From Dipteris shenzhenensis (lineage: Eukaryota; Polypodiophyta; Polypodiopsida; Gleicheniales), in NCBI GenBank assembly GCA_047967505.1, contig CM106541.1: a stretch of 64,000 bases of DNA; one strand, given 5' to 3'. The number at the start of each line of letters is the position of its first letter. Positions within the stretch are counted from its first letter, which is position 1. Below are positions 1-12,469 of the stretch, in pieces. Below the pieces are notes generated by a model. It made no database searches and was not told where the DNA came from. It saw only the letters and a program-made list of their open reading frames with translations. A program made the translations under genes and the position numbers.

Positions 1-431
1 GAAATACCTGTTTGATGTATTTCATGTCCCAAATATCACCAAGAACCTAGTTTCTATTGGTGAAATGGTTGAGCAAGGCTTGTAAGTCAAATTTAATCCT
101 CACAGATGCTTTGTTGAGGATATGAAAAATAAAGGTCACTTGATAGCAAAAGGGAAGAAGAAGGGTAGGATGTTTACGTTGGATGCGAACATGCCTGAAT
201 TGATGCAAAATGTTTGCACATGGGACTGGTGTAGTTGTAAATATTGATATCTGGCATAAACGCATTGGTCATGTTAATGTATAATGACTTAAATTAATGC
301 AGGCCGAAAATATTGTTGCAGGATTGCCTAAGTTTAAGGTTGCAGAAATGCATAAGGTATGTGATGCCTGTCAATTTGGAAAATAGGCAAGGAAACCATT
401 TCCTAGACATGTTCAAGAGAGTAAGAGGCCA

Positions 432-3177
432 TTGGAATTAATCCACTCTGATGTGTGGACTACTAAAGTTGCATCTATTAGAGGCTGTCATTATTTTGTC
501 ACTTTTATTGATGACTACAGTAGAAAAGTTTGGGTGTATTTTATGAAAAAGAAAAGTGAAGTGTTTGGGCATTTCAAAGCTTTTAAAGCTATGGTTGAGA
601 AAGAAACAAGCTTGCAAATAAAATGCCTAAGGACATATGGAGGGGGAGAGTACCTCTCAAATGAGTTTGCAAGGTTCCTACAGGAGCATGGCATAAAGCA
701 GCAATATTCATGTAGTCATACCCCACAGTAAAATGGACTTGCAGAAAGGAAAACAGGCATATTGGAGAGGTATCTTGTGCCATGCTCAACAAAAAAGACC
801 TACCAAATTATTATTAGGATGAAGCAGCTGCTACAGCAATCTACATAATGAATAGGACTCCCACTGCAGCAATACATGGCATGATGCCAGAGGAGAGGTA
901 TACTGGTAGGAAACCAGATATTTCTCATTTGAAAGTTTTTGGTTGCATTGCCTATGTTCATGTGCCAGATGAGTTGAGATCCAAGTTGGATCCAAAAGCT
1001 GAGAAGTGCATCTTTATTGGTTATTCTCTGCAACAAAAAGGGTATAGATGCTATAACCCTTCTACTTGTAAGTTTACAGTGAGCAGAGATGTTGTTTTTG
1101 ATGAGATGAGCAACTGGTGTAAACCAGTAAATGTGATTGATGATGTAGATGCACAAAATGGTAATATTGCACAGAATTCAGAGCAGTAATCACAAAATAT
1201 TAGTGGACCTGCAGTGTCCTCTAGCAGTGGTTCACATACTTTGCCATGAACAACTAGATTGAGATCAGGAGAATCTCCTCAAAGCAATGCAAATTGTGGT
1301 ATGCAAGTATCACAAAAGGGAAAAGAGAGAGTAGATCAGCCCATGGTTGATATGAATGTACGTCACTCTTATGTGGATGGTGAATCCAGTGGCTCAGAAC
1401 AGAGCCTTGATGATGAGTTGGGTATTCCTTCTGTTGTTACACCTAGAGTAAGGAAGACAAGGGATATTTTGAGAGCACCTAGTAGTAAGCCTATTTTGCA
1501 TAGGTCTACTAGAGTTAAGTATCCTATGGATAGGCTGAAATATGATGGATTTACAGCCATTCACTATGCCTATATGGTCAAAGTGATACAAGAACCAGAA
1601 CCCACTTCTTTTGAGCAAGCCATGGGAAAAGAAAAATGGGAGAAAGCCATGGATGAAGAAATGGATGCCTTGGAAGAAAATGCTACATGGGAATTGGTGC
1701 CTTTGGCTAAAGACAAGAATGCACTTAGTTGCAAGTGGGTTTATAAGGTGAAGCACAATGCAGATGGTTCTATGAGTAGATACAAGGCAAGATTAGTTGT
1801 CAAGGGGTATGCACAGACATATGGCATTGATTATGAAGAAACATTCAGTCCGATTGCAAGGATGGCAACTACAAGAGCAGTCATTGCTATGGCTGCATCA
1901 AAGGGATGGTCTTTACATCAGATGAATGTAAATAATGCCTTCTTGCATGGTGATTTGCAAGAAGAGGTCTATATGGAGCAGCCACCAGGTTATGTGCATG
2001 TTGTTCATCTTGAGTTTGTTTGCAGGTTGAAGCAAGCCTTGTATGGCTTGAAGCAAGCACCTAGAGCATGGTCTGACAAGATAGGATAGTATTTTGTCAC
2101 TATTGGCTTTCAGATTTCCAAAGCAAATTTCTCACTTTATGTGAGAAAAATAGAGAAGGGCATTATGTTGCTTGTCATTTATGTTGATGATTTGATCATC
2201 ACAGGTGATAGTGATGAAGATATCCTTCATGTGAAAATGCTATTGAAGCAGAAGTTTGAGATGAAGGATTTGGGAGAGCTGCGTTACTTCTTGGGCATTG
2301 AGGTGATTAGATCCACAAGTGGGATATGGCTCTTGCAGAGGCAGTATGGATTGGACATGCTGTCCAAATATGGGATGATAGGCTGTAAGCCTATTTCTGT
2401 TCCTTTAGAGTAGAATGTGAAGTTGAGCGTAGATGCAGGTGAGCTTGTAGAAGACCCTACTATGTACAGATGCATAGTAGGAGGTCTGATTTATATGACT
2501 ATTACCATGACAAATTTGAGCTATGCTATTGGGTTGGTTAGTTTATGCAAGCTCCAAGGAAACTTCATTTGGATGCAACTAGATGCATACTGAGGTATGT
2601 GAAGTCCACATTGCAGTATGGACTATTTTATGAGACTGGGGTTCAGATACAGTTGCATGGATACACTAATGCTGATTGGGATGGTAGCATTTTTGATAGA
2701 TGATTTGCTAGTGGATATTTTTTCTTTTTTGGGAGTGCTGCAGTCACTTGGAACAGCAAGAAATAGGCTATAGTCACCTTGTCGAGCACAGAGGCTGAGT
2801 ACAGGGGTGCAGCAATGGCTGCATGTGGGGCAGCTTGGTTGCATAAGCTACTTTATGATATGCATCAGTCTACAGATGGGCCAGTTGTCATTTATTATGA
2901 CAACGTGAGCAGTATACACTTGGCAAATAACCTAGTCTATCATGCTAGAACAAAGCACATTGAGGTGCATTATCACTATGTGCGGGAGAAGGTTCTAGTT
3001 GGTTTTATTGATCTAGTTTATGTCAACACGGAGGATCAAGTAGCTGACATATTCATGAAGGCATTGGGCATAGAGAAGCTGCACAAGCTTAGAGACTTGC
3101 TTGTTGTGCAGGAATTGGGATTGAGCTCGAGAGGGAGTGTTGAGATATTGAGCTCCACTCGTGATATGCCAAGGTGA
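432..3177 (+). pseudogene. Broken copia pol: integrase, RT and RNase H
   Basis: Open segments at 432-731, 848-1189, 1259-2089, 2141-2413 and 2779-3177 together cover the integrase core (HSDVWTT, FIDDYSRKVW), the RT domain (ARLVVKGYAQTYGIDYEETF, YVDDLIITGD) and RNase H (LSSTEAEYRGAAMAA, HARTKHIEVHYH). In-frame TAG/TGA codons at about 729, 1187, 2087, 2411, 2701 and 2765 break it. Some hallmark residues are changed, for example ASN for the usual ASP-rich VKNAF context. It is a relic of a gag-pol polyprotein and gives no active enzyme. The open tail runs into the 3' LTR, as in the intact relative. Confidence 0.9.
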
Positions 3178-3497
3178 CCGTTGTGCATTTACGTCACTGA
3201 CTTGTAGCTGTAGATGCCGTTGGTACACTGCCCATGAATAATAGCTGGATGATAGCTATCTTTATGTACTCTAGTTAGTGGCTCAGTTAGTATGCCACCT
3301 AGGTTAGCTGAGTTTGCTTTGAGACCCACATATAGGGTTCATCTATTCCTTTTGTACTAAGAGAGAGAGTTCTTTTGGGGTTTCACAACTAAGAAGAGGG
3401 AAACTATTTTCAGTCTCCACCTTTGTGTGTATTCCCCCATTGTGTATATGAGAAAGCTACAAGTGAGACTCCTTACTTCTCTCCCACTCTCTTCACA
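3138..3497 (+). repeat. 3' LTR of copia-1
   Basis: The LTR starts with TGTTGAGATAT directly after a purine run (GAGAGGGAG), exactly where the LTR of the related intact copia begins, and it probably ends at TTCACA near 3497. The start is firm and the end is estimated by analogy. CATATAGGG at 3329-3337 is shared with the other element's LTR and may be the TATA region. Confidence 0.7.
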
Positions 3498-3751
3498 AAT
3501 AAAACATTGACACTTTGTGTGTGTTTTCTTATCTTTAACTAGAATAGCCACAATTTGTGAAGTATGATTGATTCTAGACCAAAAACAAGTGCGGGAGGTA
3601 GATCTAGGATATTGAGCAGCATCAACTAATCAATGTGTTATTAGGTAGCACATGGCATGTGACCATGCTTCCATGTGGCCCACAGTGGGACCATCCACAT
3701 GGCACATAGTAGGCTGGGCAAGTGGGCCAAAGTTATCAAGTCCCCACCAAG

Positions 3752-3753
<2 letters not shown>

Positions 3754-3784
<31 letters not shown>
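3754..3784. repeat. (GT)n microsatellite
   Basis: Uninterrupted GT dinucleotides over about 31 bases. Confidence 0.95.
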
Positions 3785-3787
<3 letters not shown>

Positions 3788-4470
3788 TTTCAATACTAAC
3801 ACAATCTATCCCAATCCATTTAGAACATGTCAGTAAAAGACAAGCAGGAGAAAACTTGAAAGACTCTCTTTAAGAAGGTACATGATTTCCACAGTATATG
3901 GCAAGACCAGACATATAAGTATGGTTAATGTACAACCAGATTGCGCAACTTAGCCAAGCTAAGTAATATTAGATTTGACCATCATTGTACAAAGCAGATG
4001 ATATCAAAGGAGCTCCACTCACTTGTATCCGTCCACACAAAAGTCATGTTAAAACAAGAACCCTTACGATGTGGGACTACAGGCTTCAAATAAAATCTCA
4101 TAATGTCAGAACATGTATATGAAGTTTTTGTGTACTATTGAAGACATGCTACTCATAGCCATACTCATCCATGGACCATGACATAAAAGTGTCTAAAAAC
4201 ATATAGTAGCACTCGGTACACACCTTTAGCAATAGGTCATGCCCAACCCTAATGACCACCGCCATGCCCAACCCACTGGGAATCAAAAAACATCTCCTGC
4301 CCACCTTCAAATAATCAAGTCTAATGTATATTCTCTCTCCTCCAAAGCAAAATAAAAAACTTTATTAAAAGAACCTCTCTCTCTTTCTCTCTAAATCCCT
4401 TTAACAATTCCTAGAAAGTAAAACTTAGACATACATATGTATGTATGCTATGTATATGCATGCGCATGTG

Positions 4471-4488
4471 CACACACACACACACACA
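4471..4488. repeat. (CA)n microsatellite
   Basis: A CA run flanked by TATG/CATG alternating purine-pyrimidine sequence from 4430 to 4500. Confidence 0.9.
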
Positions 4489-5489
4489 TGCATGCACATG
4501 CTATTAACTAGAAAAGAATTCGAGGCATGATGCTAGATGCGAGGCATGGCGATGCTCGAGGGCCATAGAGGAAAAGGGAACATGAGGGAAGAAGCATTAA
4601 CATAGGTGGGGAAAAAGGATTAAGAGGGGTGGGAATGAAGAGAGGGACTATGCCACAAGGGGGAAGGGAGAGGGGGAAGAGGAGCATGTACATGATGGGA
4701 GGTCGAATGTAGAGATGGAGGCATCAAGGGAAGAGAGCCATGCTTTATTTGAAAGGAAGGATGGGGGGGGGAATCAAAGTACTAGCTAGGTGGTGTTACA
4801 AGAATGAGCGTGTCCCATCAAGAAATAGCCCCCTCCTTTTATAGCCAAGAGAGGGGGTCTCTTCCAATAAATGCATCCTCCCACATGCATGGTGTGTGTG
4901 GAAGAGTCTCCCATGTGGGCTAGGTGGGTACGCACTCTCAATTGTGTGCGACAACCCTTTGCCTCATTTTTCCACATAAATCAAACCCCATATCCCAAGT
5001 CTAAGATACTCCCTTGGTCTCCTTCCAATTTTATAATTCGTTCAAACATCTAGGAGGACAAGTGGAGGGTTGGCACAAGAAGTCTTGCCACCTCATCCTA
5101 CTTTCCCCATTATTTAACTTGCATTCTTTGACTATCTACACCCCCCCACATGGGCCTATCCTACATGGAGGGAATAATCCAATATAATATCCATCTCCAC
5201 CTATTTTATATTACTTCTCCCATGGTCCTTGGGCCATGCCTCGCTAAATGCAGGCATGGGGCCACCTAGGTGGAGGGTGGCACATGGAGGAACCATGCCA
5301 CCTTACCATTTTATAATATAACTACCATGGATTATGTACAACACACCTTATGGGTCCTCTTACGTGGAAGGATGCACATGGTCATGCCCTGCCACCTCAA
5401 CCCTGGGCCCTATGCACACCATATTTTATTATACTATTGCCACACATACAAGCACACACATATATTTCTGCCTTTTACCTTGGTCAAAT

Positions 5490-6220
5490 TTATCCATAAC
5501 AGTTCCCCCCCCCCCCAGGCAGGGAATGCACAGCATTTCCATGCCTGGAACCATCACAAACAAACAAGGGCTTGAGATAACGCTTGTTGATCACCTTCTT
5601 GCCATATGGCTCATGTAGCTCCTGTACTTGTACAGACCCATTGCTGCGTTCCTTGATGACTTTGTATGGACCGGTCCATAGTGGAAGGATCTTTTTATCG
5701 ATCTGGTGGTCCAATCTATTATCAAAGCATAGCACAACATCCCCCTCAGCAAAGTGTCTTTCCCAGCCCTTGCGAATCTTAGCATCCATGCAAGCCTTTT
5801 GTCGGTCCTTTTGGATATTTGTTTGATGGAGTGCAAGGCATCGGGTTTCATCTAGCTTCTCAAGTTGTACCAACCTGGCCTCTACATGTTTATCTTCTAT
5901 CATCCTCTGTTCTCGTGCCAACCGGAATCTCTATCTCTAGTGGTAAAATTACCTCAATACCATACACCAATTCAAAAGGAGTATAACTTGTAGGTGTTTT
6001 ATGGGTGATGTTGTAAGCCCACACAGCTTTGGTGACCTTCTGATCCCATCTGGCTCCTGTTCCCTATGGCCATTTTCCCCATGGTTTTACAAAGGAGGTC
6101 ATTGGTCCGCTCCGTTTGTCCCATGCATGCTGGATGATAGATGCTAGAAGTGCAGTGATCAATACCCATGCGATCCGTGAGCAACTCCACTGCTTCATTT
6201 AAGCTAGCAACTCTTACCAA
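5490..6220 (-). pseudogene. Ty3/gypsy integrase remnant
   Basis: On the minus strand, 6220-5999 encodes part of the integrase core, with YHPACMGQTERTN matching the region around the catalytic glutamate of gypsy integrases. 5921-5490 encodes the C-terminal part with GDVVLCFDNR and LWTGPYKVIKE, the usual sequence after the core. The two parts are in different frames, with a disruption at about 5925-6000. RT and RNase H are not visible to the right, so this is a 3'-end fragment. Immediately after it on the minus strand come a G-rich run and TGTTATGG, which look like the polypurine tract and LTR start. It is unrelated to the copia on its left. Confidence 0.85.
5501..5517 (-). other. Gypsy polypurine tract and LTR start
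   Basis: Read on the minus strand, a run of G followed by AAC is followed at once by TGTTATGG, the expected order of polypurine tract then LTR 5' end. The LTR would extend left from 5501; its other end was not found. Confidence 0.5.
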
Positions 6221-7700
6221 AGTGGTCCATGCACTTAGTATACTTAGATGTGCCTAGACATGCACTAAGTCGTGGAAGTTATTCATTACCTTCTATATTG
6301 TCTAATTTTGCACCTTCTAGCACTCAAGATCTAGTATTAACCTTGCACTATGTAGAGAATATGCACCATTTTTAAGAATGCAATATCCTCAACTTAGTTG
6401 CATTGAAGAAGGGTTGGTTTTATCCTATCATGCGAAGTAAAGATTGTTCATAGTGCCACTTTATCATGTAATTTTTTTCAATAGGACTTATCATCAAAAG
6501 CTCTTAGTGACTGTGATCAACATGACTGATCAGCTTTATTATAACGACATCATCCAATCCTTTCCAAAGTGTTGTGCTTGCAATCATAGCCTTCACATCT
6601 TTTTGCTTTATTTTTCTTATAGTTCAATGGAAGGGCCCTTTCCTAAGGCAAGTAATCTTGTGGCTAAGGTGTCTCTATAATAACATCTTTATTCTCTAGG
6701 ATGGATAATTCTATGGTATCGAAATGCATACAAAATCTTAAGGCAATAGGACTTTTTAGCGTGTATATAAATGCCAAGAACCCTCTATATGTCCTTATGA
6801 TTGATCTTGCATTATCCATGACTTTCTTATACAAAGTTATAATTGACTCCTTATATCAATCTTCCAACATAAGATCTAATCTATGCACATTTTATAGATG
6901 CTTGTACATTGGTTTCAAAATAGCATCAGTGCGTACTTCTTTGCATCATTGATGATGATGTCACAACTTTTTTTAGTCCCAACTTCTCAATTTTGTTCCC
7001 TACCAATCTGCTATTTATCTGCTAGATTTGATCTCATCACTTGTATCAAAGGGCTTGTAAAGGCTTCGCCTTTGATCTTACCACTAGTATCATAGGACTT
7101 GTATAAGGCTTCTCCTTTGCAAGACACAATCATGAAACGATGATGGCCGACATTCATCCATCTATAGGATATAACCTTACAATGGGCTGAAGCCAAATCA
7201 TCAATAATAAATTCTCTCTCGCTTGTTCGTATTCTTATCATCTATCATTATGGTGTGCATGGCACAATAACAAGGCATCTCACCCGATCTTCTAATTGAT
7301 TGTAATGTTTTATGCCATTAAGGGTTGCAAACAAGAGTCAAACATGATCCAAAATAATATATTGTGTTTTGCTACATCGTCTGCAATTGCATCTGCTACA
7401 TTAGATTGGCATTTTGGAGTTCAAAAACTTCATTAGAAGGGTTGATACTTCCCCCCTATGCTTCCCTATGATAAGAGTCTACAATTAATGTTTTTTATGA
7501 ATGCTCTACCACATTAGGTTGATCCTATGTGACCAAAATAGGGATGGTAAAAAAGTTTTTGTTGCAATATATCTGCAATTGCTCCATGACCTCTTGATTG
7601 GGGACCCGACAAGCTCATAGGAGTTGGAGTGCACACAGCCACACCTGTCCATGGATACAAAGATTACTGAGATTGAAGCATTGATAAACAAGAAGCAAGC
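6221..7700. other. No gene recognised
   Basis: AT-rich intergenic sequence with many stops in all frames. It may include further decayed transposon sequence, but no motif could be assigned. Confidence 0.5.
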
Positions 7701-7719
7701 CAAGAAGTACCTCCTGAGT

Positions 7720-8340
7720 AGTCTAGGCTCCAAGGCCTTTATACCATGCTACCGCTTCTCCTTGGATTTGATATGGCTCTAGAATAAGACGGTTGATGTC
7801 TTTGTGATAGCCACAAGATGGCTCGTTCAAGTTAACAAGGGGAAAAAATTGGCTTACGTGCACGTAGTACTCAAACGACTCTGCCACAAAGTGAAGAGGA
7901 GACCTTGACCTTGGTGGAGATATTGGCGTCGACATACTTCAGCTGACTCATGAAGGTGTTGTCTAAGTCTCTCTAGAACTCAATTCCAAGACAATAGTGC
8001 ATAAGTCCAAGATCTTTCATGTCAAACTTTGCAAGATAACTTTTGTTTCAATTTCTTGATGAAGCTATACTTGGTTTCGGTCACAATCGGATCTACGTAC
8101 AAAAGTGCAATAGTAATGTCTTTCCCTTGAACTTTGTAGTGGAGACAAAGTTCATGTATCCCAGATCAACAAAATACATGTCGATTCTATTGCACCAACT
8201 TCTGGGTGCCTGCTTTAAGTTGTAGAGACTTTTCTTGAGATGGAAAACCTAATTCTCCATGTAATAGAGGGTTTATGTTGTATCAATGTTGGTTTCTTCC
8301 CAATCAAATGCGTTTTTGCACTATAGACTCTTCATTGAAG
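7720..8340 (-). pseudogene. Antisense copia reverse transcriptase remnant
   Basis: On the minus strand near 8245-8165, the reading KSLYNLKQAPRSWCNRI matches the copia RT segment K-S-L-Y-G-L-K-Q-A-P-R. Further along (about 8045-7960), KQKLSCKFDMKDLGLMHY, with one frame change, matches the segment after the YVDD box. The YVDD box itself is not readable, and stops and frameshifts are frequent. It is a second, older and more diverged copia lineage than the one at the left edge. The limits are approximate because only these blocks are recognisable. Confidence 0.7.
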
Positions 8341-11300
8341 CATTCCTCCCTAGCCTCTTAGCATTCCACCTTAGTCTTTTGGCATTGCCCACATTATTTT
8401 TTGAACTCCTACTATTAGTGAATTTAGAGGGTCTAGTCTAAGGAACTCTATCTCCACTATTTCTAGGAGAATTCTTATCATTTTAATAAATTTGACCTTC
8501 TCAAATGGTATTTTCTATTCACTTCCACGTCCTATTTGAACATTGAAGTATACCATAACCTTCAATTATTGTTTTTTCAGGATCATTATCCCATGAAATG
8601 TTGGTCATGACAAGTATGCCCAATGCATGTATCGAATACTTGATGTCACTCTAAATACGACACTTTGATGGCTTGAATGAGTTCATTCCTAGAGGAGATT
8701 CTTGGCTGGAGCTATGGTAGAGGATGTATCATAAACGTTTTTGGTATAGCGTATTTGATTGCTTTTGTTCCTAGATTTACTTTGATAGTGGTGCTCCTAT
8801 TTGCTGGGCATGATCTGTTGCCCTGACATGCCCTGGATTACCTGAAGAATAGCTGGATGTCCATGGATCTGGCAACACAATTCAAGACAATATCTCACAT
8901 TTTGATGTGGATCTAAGAAAAGTATCAAAGTATCTCAAAACATTTACAAGGTTTAGATAACCTTGGGGGGTCCCCCAATATATGAAGGCCCATCGAAGGT
9001 AATGGACGATGAAGTAGAGAAACTTACTCACATTAAGGTGAAGAAGATCAAGAATACAAGAACTGTCTAGCTTGCTTCTACCAAGAAATGAAAGGGATCT
9101 CCATCAAATGAAAGAAATGAAAGAAATATCCCTCAAAATTATTTCTACATAGCATACCAATTAGAAAAGGTGCCCATTCTAGTTCCTACCAAACAAAACC
9201 CAAGGCATGGTAGTGTGTTGTATGCAGAGGCAGCCAATCTGTTTGATGTCAAATTTAATTATGGAATTCAAGACATCAATTGGGTCTCTCAAAATTTGGT
9301 TGACCTCCTCAAACCCGTACGTATTATACCTTGATTATCCTCACATGGGTATAAGCAACTTTCACGAACATGCATGGCTTTTCTCTACACAATACACGTC
9401 CTGCAATCCAAGACGATAGCAACAACTACATTGTATGGCAATGAGAGAATTCCTCTTGAATGATGGTGGAAGTAAATAAAGAAATTAGAGGAGGGTCTTC
9501 TCGTTTGCCTTATATGAAGGCCAACGGCAATGTCTACACCATTTACAAAAATGTAGAGAAATGTTACATGGGCATGGCCCTTGATAAGAATGAATGCCCA
9601 ACAATAGGCTCCTCTAAAAGATCGTAGCACAATTGCAAACTAGTAACTACAAAGAAACTCGACGACAACTGAATATACAAAATAGATTTAGTGACAAGCC
9701 AATCTACAATCTTTGAACCAAATGGAAAAGACTCTTTCAATAGTCCAAGCAAAATAGAAATAGAAAAAAAGAAAAATCAACTGCAGATTTGACAAAAGCC
9801 TTTCTTAGAGGTTGATAATTTCCAAGCTCCAAATCTGAAAAAAGCACCCAAGACTATAAACATCAAGAAGGCAACAAAGGAGCAAAATCGAAAGACTATG
9901 ATACATACTGGAATGAATGAAAAGAGTGCTCAACAAGGTATAAGAATGCTCACGAAGGAAAGGAGAGAGAAGAAGATAACGATACAAAACATAAGAGCCA
10001 AACCAAAAGATGAGATTTATCCAATGAATCACTACAATGCAATCCACATAGACCGCATAGATATCACCTATTTTATAGGCTCCATCATCCACATCTAAAT
10101 CCTATCCAAGGTCCACATCCACCAATCGCGTTGATGAATGTATAAATCTCAATAAATTGGATTGCCCAATTTAAACCTAAGTATGTAGGCAAGTGTATAA
10201 ACCTCCATATAGATCAATCATTGAACTGAAGAGTCATAGGCGAATGAATTTGATTACACCAAATATCTTTACTTTTCACATTTTCACTACTGCAAAATAA
10301 GATGGCCATAAACTATAAACTCCTCATTGCAAGTTCAATTTCTCTCAAAATCTATCCAAAGAGACTTGTCAATAGGACATTTAGGGCTATTAACATGGAT
10401 GTCCTAGACAAATCCATCCAACAACTATTTTCATGAGAAAGTGTGTATATGCTAACAAACTAGTCCTTGAAAATTGATCGCATATTAGATTAGCATACCT
10501 TGCCCATAATTACCAAGTTAACGAACTCCACTCGCAAAAATCCATTTATGGGTCTTTACAGAAAGAAAACATGGATAATCATTTTTATTCTTCAATAGTA
10601 TTGCCAAAAAGGATCATCAATTTTTTTTTAAACCCAAAAAAAAAAAGATTTATAACATTCCCAAAAGTAAATCTAGTTTCCATAAATGTAAAATGACATG
10701 CTTTAAGAAAATGGTATATTCCATAAATAGGGTCATTCATAACATAAAATTATAAGAATATGGGTCCTTAAAAGGAATCCCATAATGCTGACATACACAA
10801 AAAGCAAAGCTCACTTTCTAAACTAGGTGACTTGTTTATAAGAGACTTCATAAATCATCGTTTATAAGAGACTTCATAAATCATCATTTATATATATATG
10901 TCAAAAAAGGAGAGTCAAATGTACCTAATTTCTTTCATCCCTAAACCAAGAGAGGCCCTTTTAAATTCTACACTATGAATAATAGAATAGCAAAATGCAT
11001 CCCTAAACCAAGAGAGGCCCCCTATAGTCTAATTTGTAAACTGCACCTACAAAGGCACGACTTAAATGAGACTTAAAAGTATATCAATTTTCCTTATTCG
11101 AAGTTTCAATTAAGGAACATCAAAAACTAGTCTCTTATCATGGCAAGTAACATCAATTATAAGTGTACCTACGTGCATGTAGTGACACCAACTCTAAGTA
11201 CATATGCACACATTGCATGTCAAGTTACATCAATTATAAGCGTGAGCGCATGCATGCAGTGCATGCTTGTGTTCTTGCAGCATGCACACATACATAGATA

Positions 11301-12008
11301 CATAGTTGGGTTTCGCCAATAAAGATTGGTCATGGAGGAAATCATGATTTATATATATCTAGATGAATCAGAGAAAATGCTCAAACTCATCGTCTAAAAA
11401 TACAAAATAGTGCAGTTTCAATTTCATGAGTCATTCATAAGGTTGAAAAACTCCATCACGCATAGCAGGGACTAGCTACTATGACATCCCCACTGATGTC
11501 ATCAGCACCCAACAGTGCATTAAGCCATAGTATAAACATATGCTCTCACACATACAAATCCACACCCCCACACATACTTGAGCATCCATTTATACAAAGT
11601 CTTCGTACTGAGTTCCTATCAACACTACGGAGGTGAAGAGCAGACTCAGCCATGATGAAGGCTAGCACTAAAGGAGAAGGCTAATCAAATAGTAGTCCAA
11701 AATCTCTTCATTCAAGCTACAACTACTTGTGAAGACTCAACAATTTCATTTGCTCTCCCAAATGAGCATCTAAATCTAGCTGATAGAAAGAATTATAGCA
11801 ATACCAGCAGCCCGCAACATCTTTGAAAAATGGCCAAGAGAGAACACGAAATCCTGCAAGGCTTCTTAACGATGACACTATCAATATGACCACACATTTT
11901 TCTAATGAGAAAGATCAAGAGAATACACCCAAGATTGCAATTCAGAATCTTCAACATGTGGCTCTCACTTAGATGAGGAGCCATCCCCCCTCTCTTTTTC
12001 CCTCAAGC

Positions 12009-12011
<3 letters not shown>
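8341..12011. other. Intergenic sequence without a recognisable gene
   Basis: No conserved protein motif was recognised in either strand. The stretch contains short direct repeats (10834-10884 and a phrase around 10943 repeated near 11001) and A-rich runs near 10621-10650. It separates CPSF160 from the transposon remnants on the left. Confidence 0.5.
10834..10884. repeat. Short tandem duplication
   Basis: TTTATAAGAGACTTCATAAA plus a few bases occurs twice in a row with a period of about 26 bases. Confidence 0.85.

Positions 12012-12045
<34 letters not shown>
12012..12045. repeat. (CT)n tract at the left of a truncated LINE-A copy
   Basis: Pure CT repeat directly abutting the LINE-A 3' module that begins at 12046. 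A second, less regular pyrimidine tract follows the module at about 12188-12216, so the LINE fragment sits between two CT-rich tracts. Confidence 0.92.
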
Positions 12046-12046
<1 letters not shown>

Positions 12047-12190
12047 GCAAGGGTCTTAGTGAACCGTTTGCTTCAGCCCTCAGTGGCTTGTATGAGGTAC
12101 TTCTTGGATTCGCACTTTCTTGGATTAGCACTTTCTTGGATTCGCACTTTGTCTTATAGGCCCGCGAGGCCTCTTGTAGACGTTAATATA
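12046..12190 (+). mobile_element. 5'-truncated LINE-A, 3' terminal module only
   Basis: About 145 bases match the 3' end shared by the LINE-A copies at 40.3, 51.8, 59.2 and 59.65 kb: the CTTAGTGAACC/GCTTCAGCCC block, then CTTTGTCTTATAGG, the hairpin at 12158-12172 and GACGTTAATA before a pyrimidine tract. A short internal phrase (CTTTCTTGGATTCGCA type) is repeated. No coding sequence is present. It lies 165 bases past the CPSF160 stop codon, antisense to that gene, so it may fall in the gene's 3' UTR or polyadenylation region. Confidence 0.85.
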
Positions 12191-12354
12191 TCTTTCTTTC
12201 TTTTTCTCTCTCACAAGAAAGAGCAAAATAGTGCCGTAGACATTTCATGACCCACAACCTTTAGGAGAAGCCCAACCTTCAATACAAAACCCTGCAGTCA
12301 TAAAGCAACTGCTTTGGGTAAGATCACTAGGATCAGAAATGCTATGATTTCAGC

Positions 12355-12469
12355 TTACAAAAAACTCGTGCCCACAGTGAGGTCGCTGAGATTTGAAAGA
12401 ATCTGGGACCGGGTGGTTCCAATCTGATGGGCTATGTCAAGTTGTTCTTTCAGTGGTAACATTTCATAG
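12355..12469 (-). CDS. CPSF160: CPSF160 last exon with stop
   Basis: 115 bases after TTTGCAG. It completes HYEMLPLKEQL, then AHQIGTTRSQILSNL and the terminal GTSFL, with TAA at 12357-12355, exactly the family's usual C-terminus. Confidence 0.96.

Larger units (their letters stand above)
1..3497 (+). mobile_element. Ty1/copia retrotransposon, decayed 3' part (copia-1)
   Basis: This is the 3' part of a copia element, cut by the left window edge inside the protease to integrase linker. Translated pieces follow the copia order: an integrase zinc region with several in-frame stops, the integrase core (432-731), the integrase C-terminal part (848-1189), the start of RT (1259-2089), the RT core with YVDDLIITGD (2141-2413) and RNase H (2779-3177). 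Stops and small indels separate the pieces, so no functional polyprotein is possible. The body is clearly the same family as the intact copia at 24237-29722 and is colinear with it, but it is far more diverged. It lies downstream of CPSF160, not inside it. The 5' LTR and target duplication are outside the window. Confidence 0.93.
3498..5500. other. Intergenic sequence without a recognisable gene
   Basis: No coding similarity was recognised. The stretch contains a (GT)n run, a CA-rich run near 4471, purine-rich sequence at 4540-4780, and near its right end probably the LTR of the antisense gypsy remnant that starts at 5501. Short open frames here are low-complexity or chance. Confidence 0.6.

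Noticed and set aside
7011-7241. Minus-strand 76-codon frame
   Set aside because: No recognisable motif, and it is surrounded by decayed repeat sequence.
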